DNA from: Oscillospiraceae bacterium
Lineage (GTDB): Bacteria; Bacillota; Clostridia; Oscillospirales; Ruminococcaceae
Direction of reading: 5' to 3'
DNA: 6,431 nt
Assembly (NCBI GenBank): GCA_031281115.1
Contig: JAITFV010000296.1
Coordinates: 1 to 6,431, forward strand
Below, one piece after another: positions 1 through 5,213 of the stretch. Under the pieces are notes generated by a model. It saw only the letters and a program-made list of their open reading frames with translations, was not told the origin of the DNA and searched no databases. Position 1 is the first letter of the stretch, and each line of letters begins with the position of its first letter. The position numbers and the translations under genes are program-made.

Positions 1-37
1 TTTAAGTTAAAGGACTATAAGTGCAGGAGTGATAGTG

Positions 38-1192
38 TTAAATCACCTTCCCGTCAATCACGACTAACTTAGGCTCTTTCATAAAGTCGTAGAACTTCCC
101 TTCAAACAGCACAAAATCCGCATCCTTACCGACTTCGATACTACCCACGCGCTCATCAATTTTGCAGATTTTTGCAGCGTTAATTGTGATTGCGCGTAAG
201 GCTTCTTCTTCGGGGAGCCCGCCTTTAACAGCGAGTCCCGCCGTCAGCGGTAAGTATTGAATCGGCGTGACGGGGTGGTCGGTGCAGATTGCGACAGAAA
301 CACCTGCTGCGTGAAGTTTTGCCGCTGTGTCAATGCGCAGGTTTGCAAGTTCGGGTTTGCTGCGTTCGCAGATAATAGGGCCGATTATGCAGCGCGCGCC
401 TTCTTCCTTTAATTCCCCGGCAATAATCCCCCCTTCGGTCGCGTGAACAATAACATAGCCTAAGTTAAATTCTTTCGCGAGCCGAATCGCCGTGAAAATA
501 TCATCGGCGCGGTGACAATGAATATGCGCGTTGATTTCTCTGCGAAGCAGCGGCAGGAGTGCTTCATTTTTAATATCATATTCAGGCAGGTCGGTTTCGC
601 CTTTTGATTTTTTATGTTTTTCAATTTGTTCCATGTAACGTTTTGCTTTGTAAAGTTGCTCGCGGATTACAGCCGCGACAGCCATGCGCGTGGTGGGAGT
701 TTCATCGCGGTCGTTATAGCAGGTTTTGGGATTTTCGCCGAGCGCGAATTTCAGGGCCATCGGCGACTTTACAATAAGTTTATCAATTCGCTGTGAGCCT
801 GCTGTTTTTAAAGCCAACAGCTCACCTCCCATAGGATTTGCACTGCCGACGCCCGTAACAGCGCAGGTTACGCCCGCTTTTGCGGCTTCCGTAAAAGAAA
901 AGTCGCGCGGGTTAATCATGTCAATCGCACGTAAATGCGGCATTGCCGGGTCTGTGATTTCGTTTGCATCCGTGCCTTCAAAGCCCAGCCCGTTCTCGAA
1001 AACTCCGAGATGGCTGTGCGCGTCAATGAATCCCGGACAAAGTGTTAAGCCTTTGGCGTCAATGTCGGTTTTTGAAACCACAGGGGGTACCCCCGGGGCG
1101 GCGGCTGTAATTTTACCGTTATAAAACTCAACGAAGCCGTTTTCAATATCCGCTGTTACCATTGTTTTAATTCTTGCATTATAAATGACCAT
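38..1192 (-). CDS. Imidazolonepropionase-like amidohydrolase (COG1228 type)
   Basis: A 384-residue protein of the metal-dependent amidohydrolase superfamily, which hydrolyses C-N (sometimes C-O) bonds in a TIM-barrel active site; probably cytoplasmic, as no signal peptide is seen. Residues 1-50 form the usual N-terminal beta-sandwich strand region. The first metal motif is GFIDAHSH (H59, H61). Further likely metal ligands are H225 or H223 in NAHIHCH, H250 in VIVHATEGG and D305 in ICTDHP. The end, VGSIEVGKDADFVLFEG, is the typical closing sandwich segment. Length fits the family. The start at 1192 is chosen because AAAGGAG lies 7 bases upstream; a later ATG at 1162 has no comparable site. The gene overlaps the end of the shikimate kinase gene by 37 bases, so translation is probably coupled. 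The substrate cannot be read from sequence: imidazolonepropionase proper is only one member, and no other histidine-degradation gene is present. Family call is firm, substrate unknown. Confidence 0.9.
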   Translation of the reverse strand: MVIYNARIKTMVTADIENGFVEFYNGKITAAAPGVPPVVSKTDIDAKGLTLCPGFIDAHSHLGVFENGLGFEGTDANEITDPAMPHLRAIDMINPRDFSFTEAAKAGVTCAVTGVGSANPMGGELLALKTAGSQRIDKLIVKSPMALKFALGENPKTCYNDRDETPTTRMAVAAVIREQLYKAKRYMEQIEKHKKSKGETDLPEYDIKNEALLPLLRREINAHIHCHRADDIFTAIRLAKEFNLGYVIVHATEGGIIAGELKEEGARCIIGPIICERSKPELANLRIDTAAKLHAAGVSVAICTDHPVTPIQYLPLTAGLAVKGGLPEEEALRAITINAAKICKIDERVGSIEVGKDADFVLFEGKFYDFMKEPKLVVIDGKVI

Positions 1193-1650
1193 TCATCTTC
1201 TCCTTTGATTGTATAATCTGCAACCTCACGGTAATGTTCAATTCGCGAGTTATAAAGCGCGAACAGTTCTTCTTTGGTTTTGCCGGCAGCATTGGGGCGT
1301 TTTTCCGCGCCATCACTTTTTATGCGCCCATAACAGGCATCAAAATCAGTATTTATAAATACCACGACCGCGTGTTTTTTCGCATAAGCAGCGGCTCCAG
1401 GGCTTTCATTGAGCGCCCCGCCGCCGAGAGAAATTATATCAGCTCTGACTTCCGAAAGCGCGGAAAGCTCAAGGCTTTTGAAATACATTTTGCCGTTTTT
1501 TCTGAAAATTTCCGCAATTTCAGCACCCTCGCGCTTTACAATGTAATCATCTAAATCAACAAAGCTGAGTCCGAAAGCATTTGCGGCTTTTCGTCCCAGA
1601 TAAGACTTTCCGCAGCCCATGAAGCCGTATAAATAAATAGGTTTTTTCAT
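1156..1650 (-). CDS. aroK: Shikimate kinase
   Basis: A 164-residue P-loop kinase of the shikimate kinase family, which phosphorylates shikimate at the 3-hydroxyl with ATP in chorismate synthesis (cytoplasm). Seen in sequence: Walker A GFMGCGKS at residues 9-16, the substrate/Mg motif DLDD at 32-35 (D32, D34), the glycine triplet SLGGG at 74-78, a lid arginine in KRP (R118), and R136 in SRIEHYREVADYTI, which matches the C-terminal substrate-binding arginine region. Length is normal for a stand-alone enzyme. Odd: the family motif around FR..E reads FKSLE, so the usual shikimate-binding arginine is K58, and the residue before the aromatic pair is not the usual Glu. Start at 1650 is supported by AAGGGAGAA about 6-9 bases upstream. 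No other aro gene is in the window; the partner downstream is an amidohydrolase. A shikimate-kinase-like paralogue with changed specificity is possible. Confidence 0.88.
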   Translation of the reverse strand: MKKPIYLYGFMGCGKSYLGRKAANAFGLSFVDLDDYIVKREGAEIAEIFRKNGKMYFKSLELSALSEVRADIISLGGGALNESPGAAAYAKKHAVVVFINTDFDACYGRIKSDGAEKRPNAAGKTKEELFALYNSRIEHYREVADYTIKGEDEWSFIMQELKQW

Positions 1651-1674
1651 GGAAAATTCTCCCTTATAAGTTAA

Positions 1675-1703
1675 AATTTAACATAAAAAAGCTGTTTTGT
1701 CAA
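1675..1703 (-). promoter_or_regulatory. Leftward promoter for the shikimate kinase/amidohydrolase operon
   Basis: On the minus strand a perfect -35 box TTGACA (1703 to 1698), a 17-base spacer and a -10 TAAATT (1680 to 1675, 4 of 6 matches) preceded by TGT, giving an extended -10. Predicted start of transcription is near 1668, leaving a leader of about 18 bases with the AAGGGAG ribosome site. The -10 is imperfect, so strength is uncertain. Confidence 0.5.
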
Positions 1704-1718
1704 GTTGACAATAACAGC
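1691..1718. repeat. Palindrome spanning both divergent -35 boxes (operator or hairpin)
   Basis: Left arm GCTGTTTTGTCAA (1691-1703) and right arm TTGACAATAACAGC (1705-1718) are inverted copies around G1704 with only a one-base bulge. Both -35 hexamers form the inner part of the arms. A dimeric regulator bound here would cover both promoters. Read on the minus strand the stem is followed by six T residues, so it could instead end leftward (antisense) transcripts; read rightward there is no T run. Confidence 0.5.
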
Positions 1719-1733
1719 AAATCATGTTAGAAT
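1705..1733 (+). promoter_or_regulatory. Rightward promoter for the GH25 gene
   Basis: Perfect -35 TTGACA (1705-1710), 17-base spacer, -10 TAGAAT (1728-1733, 5 of 6) with an upstream TGT (1725-1727) making an extended -10. Transcription should begin near 1740, which gives the GH25 gene an unusually long leader of about 250 bases. This matches the sigma-A consensus better than its leftward neighbour. Confidence 0.65.
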
Positions 1734-1747
1734 TAAAATATTACTCC

Positions 1748-1896
1748 GCAACGAAACTCATGCGCCTCACGGCAAAGCCGCTCGGGAGTTTCGTTGCTCA
1801 AAACGTGCTTGTTTCTCGTCTGCCTACGGCAGACAACCGAAACAAATGCACAATATTAATCTTAAAAAGCGCAAGCGTTTTATTGCGGATTAATAT
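1748..1896 (+). promoter_or_regulatory. Structured 5' leader with three stem-loops
   Basis: The stretch between promoter and GH25 start holds no convincing long gene but strong secondary structure. Stem 1: GCAACGAAACTC (1748-1759) pairs perfectly with GAGTTTCGTTGC (1786-1797), with an inner CGGC-AAA-GCCG hairpin (1770-1780). Stem 2: GTGC/GCAC and TTGTTTC/GAAACAA outer pairs (1805-1815 with 1839-1851) around a perfect inner stem GTCTGCC-TAC-GGCAGAC (1818-1834). Stem 3: ATATTAAT (1853-1860) pairs with ATTAATAT (1889-1896) around TAAAA..GC closed by a GCAA tetraloop (1863-1882). A GGAGG ribosome site follows at 1903. It could be a regulatory RNA leader or a palindromic dispersed repeat unit inserted in the leader. 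I do not recognise a known riboswitch class in it. Confidence 0.55.
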
Positions 1897-1916
1897 ATCT
1901 TTGGAGGTAAAAAAGT

Positions 1917-1985
1917 TTGAAACAAAATACGATTGAAACGGGGAAAACGTTGTTTTCATTCTTCGTTGGTGGGGAAAGGACTTAA
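1917..1985 (+). CDS. Possible 22-residue leader peptide upstream of the GH25 gene
   Basis: A TTG codon at 1917 lies 9 bases after TTTGGAGG (GGAGG at 1903-1907), the best ribosome site in the leader. The frame runs 22 codons (starting LKQNTIETG, ending VGGERT) to TAA at 1983-1985, 7 bases before the GH25 ATG. The ribosome site of the GH25 gene (AAAGGA, 1975-1980) lies inside its last codons, so translation could be coupled. The peptide resembles no known leader peptide to me, and use of TTG is uncertain. The strong ribosome site could alternatively mark a start codon lost to a frameshift, but the downstream gene has a complete signal peptide of its own. Confidence 0.3.
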   Translation: MKQNTIETGKTLFSFFVGGERT

Positions 1986-1992
1986 TAAAAAT

Positions 1993-3420
1993 ATGAAAAA
2001 AACTGTAAAAAAGACGGCTATGTTTATTCTTTTAGTCGCATTAATATCTGCATATCTGCCTGTTATTTCATCAGCTGTGTTAGTGGAGTGGGACGGGAAA
2101 GAACCTCTCGAAACAGGCACATCATACATAATAGATACAGATATATGGCTGTTTGAAAACTTTGTAATTCCCGAGGGTGTGAGTGTAACCATAGACGACG
2201 GAGGCAGATTGCTTCTTTCAAGGGAAATGACGCTGACAGTATACGGAACATTAGTTATCAGAAGCGGCGGCGCGCTTGAAATACAAATAGCAAACTTAGA
2301 TATAAGAGGGCGCGGAATGATTCTCGTTTCCGGTAATGTTTTGCAATATACAGGCACTGCTGTTAATGTAATCGAGGGAATCCTCAACATTCGTGACGGT
2401 GGGGAGTACCTCGGTTCCGCCGATTTGTTTGTGTTTGCCTCCGGTGAGCTGCGCGCCGCAGGAACGTTGACACTGACGCCGAGCGCTGTCGCGATTGTAA
2501 CCGGAGGCGTTGAAATCACCGAGAGCGGAAGCATAAACAATCATGGTTCATTTACTATTACTACAAGCGGCAGAATGGTGAACAGCGGGCAGTTTTCAAT
2601 TGCCCGGGACGCCGCACTTACCAATGGCGGAATCTTTACAATTAACTGGGGTGCGCGGTTTTTCCGCGGAGGCACATTCGTAAACTCAATCGGCAGTGTT
2701 TTCATTGACAGAAACCGAGTTGATGAGTGGGGGTGGAGCATTCCTCCCGAAAAAATGACAGCGGCTCTGCTTGAGGGCGAAGAACGTGTGCAAATTCTCG
2801 GTATTGATGTTTCGCACTGGCAGTTTACAATCGACTGGGAGCGGGTTTCCCGCACCAACGTTGAATTCGCGATGATTCGAGCGGGACGCGGATATATCGA
2901 CGCAGAACGCCCTATGATTGAAGATACGCGCTTCCGCGAAAATATAGAAGGCGCATTAGCGAACGGTATAGATGTCGGGGTTTATTTCTACAGCTATGCC
3001 CGGAGCGCCGAGGAAGCAAGGCGGGAAGCCGAATTCCTCATAAGCATAATCGAAGGTACGGAGCTTACATATCCGGTAGTTTTTGATATTGAAGACCCGA
3101 TTCACTTGAGGATGAGCATGGGTTTAATCACCGAGATGATTGAAGCATTTTTTGAGGTGCTGATTGAAAACGGCTATTTCCCGATGCTGTATTCGTATAA
3201 AAATTTCTTGGAAGCAAAGGTTGACCCGCGGATTCTCGACACATACGCGGTTTGGCTGGCGCAGTGGGCAGCAGCGCCTACATATACGGGGTCTTTTCAT
3301 ATGTGGCAATATACCGATAAAGGCAGGGTTAGCGGCATAAACGGTGATGTAGACCTTAATCTTTCTTTAATAAATTTCCCGGAGGTGCTGAGAAAGCACA
3401 GGCTGAACCGGCTGAGCTGA
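1993..3420 (+). CDS. Secreted beta-solenoid-like repeat protein with C-terminal GH25 lysozyme
   Basis: A 475-residue predicted secreted muramidase, cutting the beta-1,4 bond between N-acetylmuramic acid and N-acetylglucosamine in peptidoglycan. Domains: Sec signal peptide (MKKTVKK, hydrophobic 8-25, likely cleavage after ISSA at 28); short linker; about residues 60-240 rich in G, T, V, I in strand-turn repeats (such as VYGTLVIRSGGALEI, NHGSFTITTSGRMVNSGQF), like a right-handed beta-solenoid; GH25 domain from about 265 to the end. GH25 residues visible: D272 in GIDVSHWQ, D365 and E367 in the DxE motif FDIED, WQYTD at 438-442, D452/D454 in GDVDLN. All the expected acidic residues are present. 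Start: ATG 1993 fits the signal peptide; an in-frame TTG at 1933 would add 20 unlikely residues. Ribosome site AAAGGA is 12 bases upstream, rather far. The repeat region may bind wall or surface glycans, or act as a spacer; its role is unknown. No LPXTG or SLH anchor is present. Confidence 0.88.
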   Translation: MKKTVKKTAMFILLVALISAYLPVISSAVLVEWDGKEPLETGTSYIIDTDIWLFENFVIPEGVSVTIDDGGRLLLSREMTLTVYGTLVIRSGGALEIQIANLDIRGRGMILVSGNVLQYTGTAVNVIEGILNIRDGGEYLGSADLFVFASGELRAAGTLTLTPSAVAIVTGGVEITESGSINNHGSFTITTSGRMVNSGQFSIARDAALTNGGIFTINWGARFFRGGTFVNSIGSVFIDRNRVDEWGWSIPPEKMTAALLEGEERVQILGIDVSHWQFTIDWERVSRTNVEFAMIRAGRGYIDAERPMIEDTRFRENIEGALANGIDVGVYFYSYARSAEEARREAEFLISIIEGTELTYPVVFDIEDPIHLRMSMGLITEMIEAFFEVLIENGYFPMLYSYKNFLEAKVDPRILDTYAVWLAQWAAAPTYTGSFHMWQYTDKGRVSGINGDVDLNLSLINFPEVLRKHRLNRLS

Positions 3421-3432
3421 TGCGCTGTGGAT

Positions 3433-3537
3433 TTATTCAATGTCTTTGTAATTTCTCGCCAAATAATCCGCTATCATAAAGTCGATATCAGTATTTATCG
3501 GACGTTGTAATAATAAAATGCAGTAACTATGCATATT
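3433..3537 (-). pseudogene. Possible C-terminal remnant of a host gene broken by element insertion
   Basis: On the minus strand an open frame ends with TAA at 3433-3435, only 12 bases from the stop of the convergent GH25 gene, the spacing expected of two host genes meeting tail to tail. Its last residues, RPINTDIDFMIADYLARNYKDIE split as RPINTDIDFMI then ADYLARNYKDIE, read like a real protein end, and codons such as GCG, GAC and CCG resemble the left-hand genes. The frame stays open to a TGA at 3622, the second of the tandem stops of the integrase (same frame), but the part right of 3537 is AT-rich and probably belongs to the element. No family is recognised. A free 33-codon ORF from ATG 3534 is the alternative, with only a weak ribosome site (AAGGAA, about 12 bases upstream). 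Confidence 0.3.
3515..3537. other. Candidate integrase crossover (att core) site
   Basis: Arms AAAATGCA (3515-3522) and TGCATATT (3530-3537) are inverted repeats matching at 7 of 8 positions around a 7-base centre GTAACTA. That is the standard geometry of a tyrosine-recombinase core site. It lies about 90 bases beyond the integrase stop codon, at the change from host-like to AT-rich sequence. No second copy is in the window, so the opposite end of the element must lie to the right of 6431 if this is correct. Confidence 0.4.
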
Positions 3538-3579
3538 TATACATTTTTCCTTGTTCTGATAAATAATTTTTAAATCTGC

Positions 3580-3601
3580 TTTACCACAATTTTTACCACA
3601 A
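3580..3601. repeat. 10-base direct repeats, possible integrase arm-type sites
   Basis: TTTACCACAA occurs at 3580-3589 and again at 3592-3601, spaced 12 bases start to start, between the candidate core site and the integrase gene. Integrases with an N-terminal arm-binding domain use short direct repeats in this position. Function is inferred from place and spacing only. Confidence 0.4.
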
Positions 3602-3624
3602 CCAGTAAAAGCCCTCTCTTGTCA

Positions 3625-4788
3625 TTATAACATATCAAGAAATTTTTGCAACCTTATACAGTCCTTGAAACCTTGTAAATACAAAAATTCGCTTTCTATG
3701 TGTTCAAGCGACACATGACTGTAAATATCTGCCGTCAGCCGTATGCTGCTATGTCCCAACATATCCGAAACCACTTTCAAAGGTATACCCAATTCCAATG
3801 ACCTCGTAGCGAAAACGTGACGTAAAGTGTGCGTTGTGAAGCGGGGAATACCTGTTCTATCTGCTAATTTACGCAGAAATCTTAATACATTAGTTGCGTC
3901 ATGAGGTTTTCCCAATTCTGAACAAAATACCAAATCGTTATTTTCCCAAGCGTTCCCCGCGAGCTCCCGCGCTCTCGCTTGTTTTACTCGATGTGCGCGT
4001 AGTTTTAAAGCAATTTCAAGCAGTAGCGGAATAGTCCTACTACTGCTTTTCGTTTTTGGTGTATTATAAGTTATATGCGTTTTGCCGTCTTCACCATATA
4101 CTCTTTGTACTGTCTGCCTTATTGTGATTGCGTTTTTGCTAAAGTCTACATCACACCACCGTAAACCCAACAATTCCCCGCACCGTAACCCTGTGAACAT
4201 ATCAAACAAGACCAAAAAACCCATGCTTTCACCCTCTAATGCCTTTATAACCGCTTTCTGTTCTTGTGTTGATAATATTCGCCGTTCTTTAGCTTTCTTG
4301 TTAGAGAATTTAACTGCTTGCGCGACATTGCGCGAAATAATGCCGTTAAGCATTGCTTGATTTAAAGCGTTATGCAAAGTAGTCTTCATATATTGAACCG
4401 TTCGCCTTGAAAGCCCCTCTTTGCTTTTTTCGTTGACAAGTAGTTGAACGTGGTCTACCGTAAGACTTCTCAACTTAATTTTCCCTAAAGCGGGAATTAG
4501 ATGACACCGCACAAACATTTCGTAGACTTGAAATGTGCTTTGCTTTACGTTTCCCTTTTTATATTCATGCAACCACGTGTTAAGCCACTTACCCACCGTA
4601 ACACCTTTATCATCTGCATACATACCGCTTTCAATTTCGCTTAGAATCTTCGTTCTTTTCCTTATAGCTTCCTCCTGTGTTTTACCGTAAATGCTTTTAG
4701 TCTTGTAATTAATCGTGTAGCGAGCTTCCCACAAACCATCAGAACGCTTCCTAATAGTCCCCTCGCCGTTCGCGCTCTTTTTTGCCAT
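3625..4788 (-). CDS. int: Tyrosine-type site-specific integrase
   Basis: A 387-residue phage/ICE-type tyrosine recombinase that integrates and excises the element. Order of domains: arm-binding domain at about 5-50 (GEGTIRKRSDGLWEARYTI, like the Tn916/AP2-like integrase fold), SAM-like core-binding domain about 60-160 (TVGKWLNTWLHEY onward), catalytic domain about 170-370. Catalytic set complete: R202 in FTGLRCGELLGLRW, a lysine in TPKTKSS (K245 or K247), H320 and R323 in HTLRH, H346 in LGHSS, and nucleophile Y356 in ADIYSHVS. The start at 4788 (MAKKSANGEG) has the ribosome site AAGGCGGTG and lies 17 bases after the xis-like stop; an upstream in-frame ATG at 4833 would overlap that gene and adds non-conserved residues. 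Two stop codons, TAA TGA, follow in tandem. It is cotranscribed with the xis-like gene, and its 3' end faces the candidate core site. Confidence 0.95.
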   Translation of the reverse strand: MAKKSANGEGTIRKRSDGLWEARYTINYKTKSIYGKTQEEAIRKRTKILSEIESGMYADDKGVTVGKWLNTWLHEYKKGNVKQSTFQVYEMFVRCHLIPALGKIKLRSLTVDHVQLLVNEKSKEGLSRRTVQYMKTTLHNALNQAMLNGIISRNVAQAVKFSNKKAKERRILSTQEQKAVIKALEGESMGFLVLFDMFTGLRCGELLGLRWCDVDFSKNAITIRQTVQRVYGEDGKTHITYNTPKTKSSSRTIPLLLEIALKLRAHRVKQARARELAGNAWENNDLVFCSELGKPHDATNVLRFLRKLADRTGIPRFTTHTLRHVFATRSLELGIPLKVVSDMLGHSSIRLTADIYSHVSLEHIESEFLYLQGFKDCIRLQKFLDML

Positions 4789-4805
4789 AACGCACCGCCT
4801 TTCCG

Positions 4806-5033
4806 TTATACGTGTTTGTTTTGCTGTAACCACCGCATTAAATCAGTTTTTTCTATCAAGACACGCTTACCGACTTTGACTTTTGGAAATTCTCTTGAAT
4901 TAATCAAATTATACGCTCCCGCCCTTGAAATCCTCAATATTTCCGAAATGTCCTTTACCGTCAGCAAAAGCGACAATCTTTCAAAGTCTGTGTGTTTCCT
5001 CGATTTAGAAGTTGTTTTTGGCATTTTAAGCAT
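4806..5033 (-). CDS. Excisionase-like MerR/HTH_17 DNA-binding protein
   Basis: A 75-residue DNA-binding protein. The core LTVKDISEILRISRAGAYNLINS (split: LTVKDISEILR, then ISRAGAYNLINS; about 24-46) is a winged helix-turn-helix of the excisionase family, followed by the wing FPKVKVGKRVLI (49-60) and a final helix EKTDLMRWLQQ. In this family such proteins bend DNA at attachment sites, favouring excision, and may repress their own promoter. The start at 5033 has AAGGGAGG 7 bases upstream, far better than the upstream ATG at 5120, which lies over the promoter. It is first in the operon with the integrase, 17 bases before it. Role as excisionase rather than plain regulator is inferred from family and position. 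Confidence 0.85.
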   Translation of the reverse strand: MLKMPKTTSKSRKHTDFERLSLLLTVKDISEILRISRAGAYNLINSREFPKVKVGKRVLIEKTDLMRWLQQNKHV

Positions 5034-5091
5034 AATAATCCTCCCTTTGTGATAATTAGATAATATTATATATTTATTATCCATTATTGAT

Positions 5092-5120
5092 ATAATAACA
5101 CAGAAACGCGCCTTTGTCAA
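5092..5120 (-). promoter_or_regulatory. Leftward promoter of the xis-int operon
   Basis: Minus strand: -35 TTGACA (5120 to 5115), 17-base spacer, -10 TATTAT (5097 to 5092, 5 of 6) preceded by TGT as an extended -10. The start would be near 5085, leaving about 50 bases of leader. That leader holds an AT-rich inverted repeat, GATAATA (5059-5065) with TATTATC (5075-5081), possibly another protein-binding site. Confidence 0.65.
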
Positions 5121-5172
5121 TAGATTATAGAAAATAATTTAATTTTAATATTTATTATTGACATTCTGTGTT
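5097..5172. promoter_or_regulatory. Candidate operator pair in the divergent xis / DUF6076 promoters
   Basis: AACACAGAA (5097-5105) and TTCTGTGTT (5164-5172) are perfect 9-base inverted copies, each inside the spacer of one of the two divergent promoters, so each promoter carries TTCTGTGTT in its own direction. They flank a second inverted pair that includes the -35 boxes, TGTCAATA (5115-5122) and TATTGACA (5156-5163). A repressor bound to both could shut both promoters. The likely binder (XRE protein, xis-like protein or the DUF6076 protein) cannot be told from sequence. Confidence 0.45.
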
Positions 5173-5186
5173 TTTTAATATATAAT
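5158..5186 (+). promoter_or_regulatory. Consensus rightward promoter of the DUF6076-like gene
   Basis: TTGACA (5158-5163), exactly 17 bases, TATAAT (5181-5186): a perfect match to the sigma-A consensus. Transcription should begin near 5193, about 20 bases before the ATG at 5214, just leaving room for the ribosome site AGGCGG (5201-5206). Such a perfect promoter implies either high constitutive expression or control by a repressor. Confidence 0.8.
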
Positions 5187-5213
5187 AGAGAAAATAAACA
5201 AGGCGGTGTATTT

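Noticed and set aside
726..1124. Open frames opposite the amidohydrolase gene (132 codons) and opposite the GH25 gene (194 codons at 1956-2540).
   Set aside because: They are antisense shadows of well-supported genes, with no ribosome site and no family-like sequence.
1748..1851. A known riboswitch (c-di-GMP or c-di-AMP class) in the GH25 leader, suggested by GGCAAAGCC-like bases at 1771-1779.
   Set aside because: Those bases are just the arms and loop of a simple hairpin; the conserved core bases and junctions of these classes are not seen.
1705..1936. Open frames of 62 and 70 codons across the GH25 leader.
   Set aside because: They run through the stem-loops and palindrome, begin at or before the predicted transcription start, and have no ribosome site.
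1933..1992. TTG at 1933 as start of the GH25 protein.
   Set aside because: The nearest ribosome site is about 25 bases away and the extra 20 residues would precede a complete signal peptide.
3421..3624. A tRNA gene 3' end as integration target.
   Set aside because: No cloverleaf, T-arm (GTTCAA-type) or CCA-like end is found in this stretch.
5034..5120. Longer xis-like protein starting at 5120.
   Set aside because: That start lies in the -35 box of the operon's own promoter; the ATG at 5033 has a strong ribosome site and begins close to the conserved domain.
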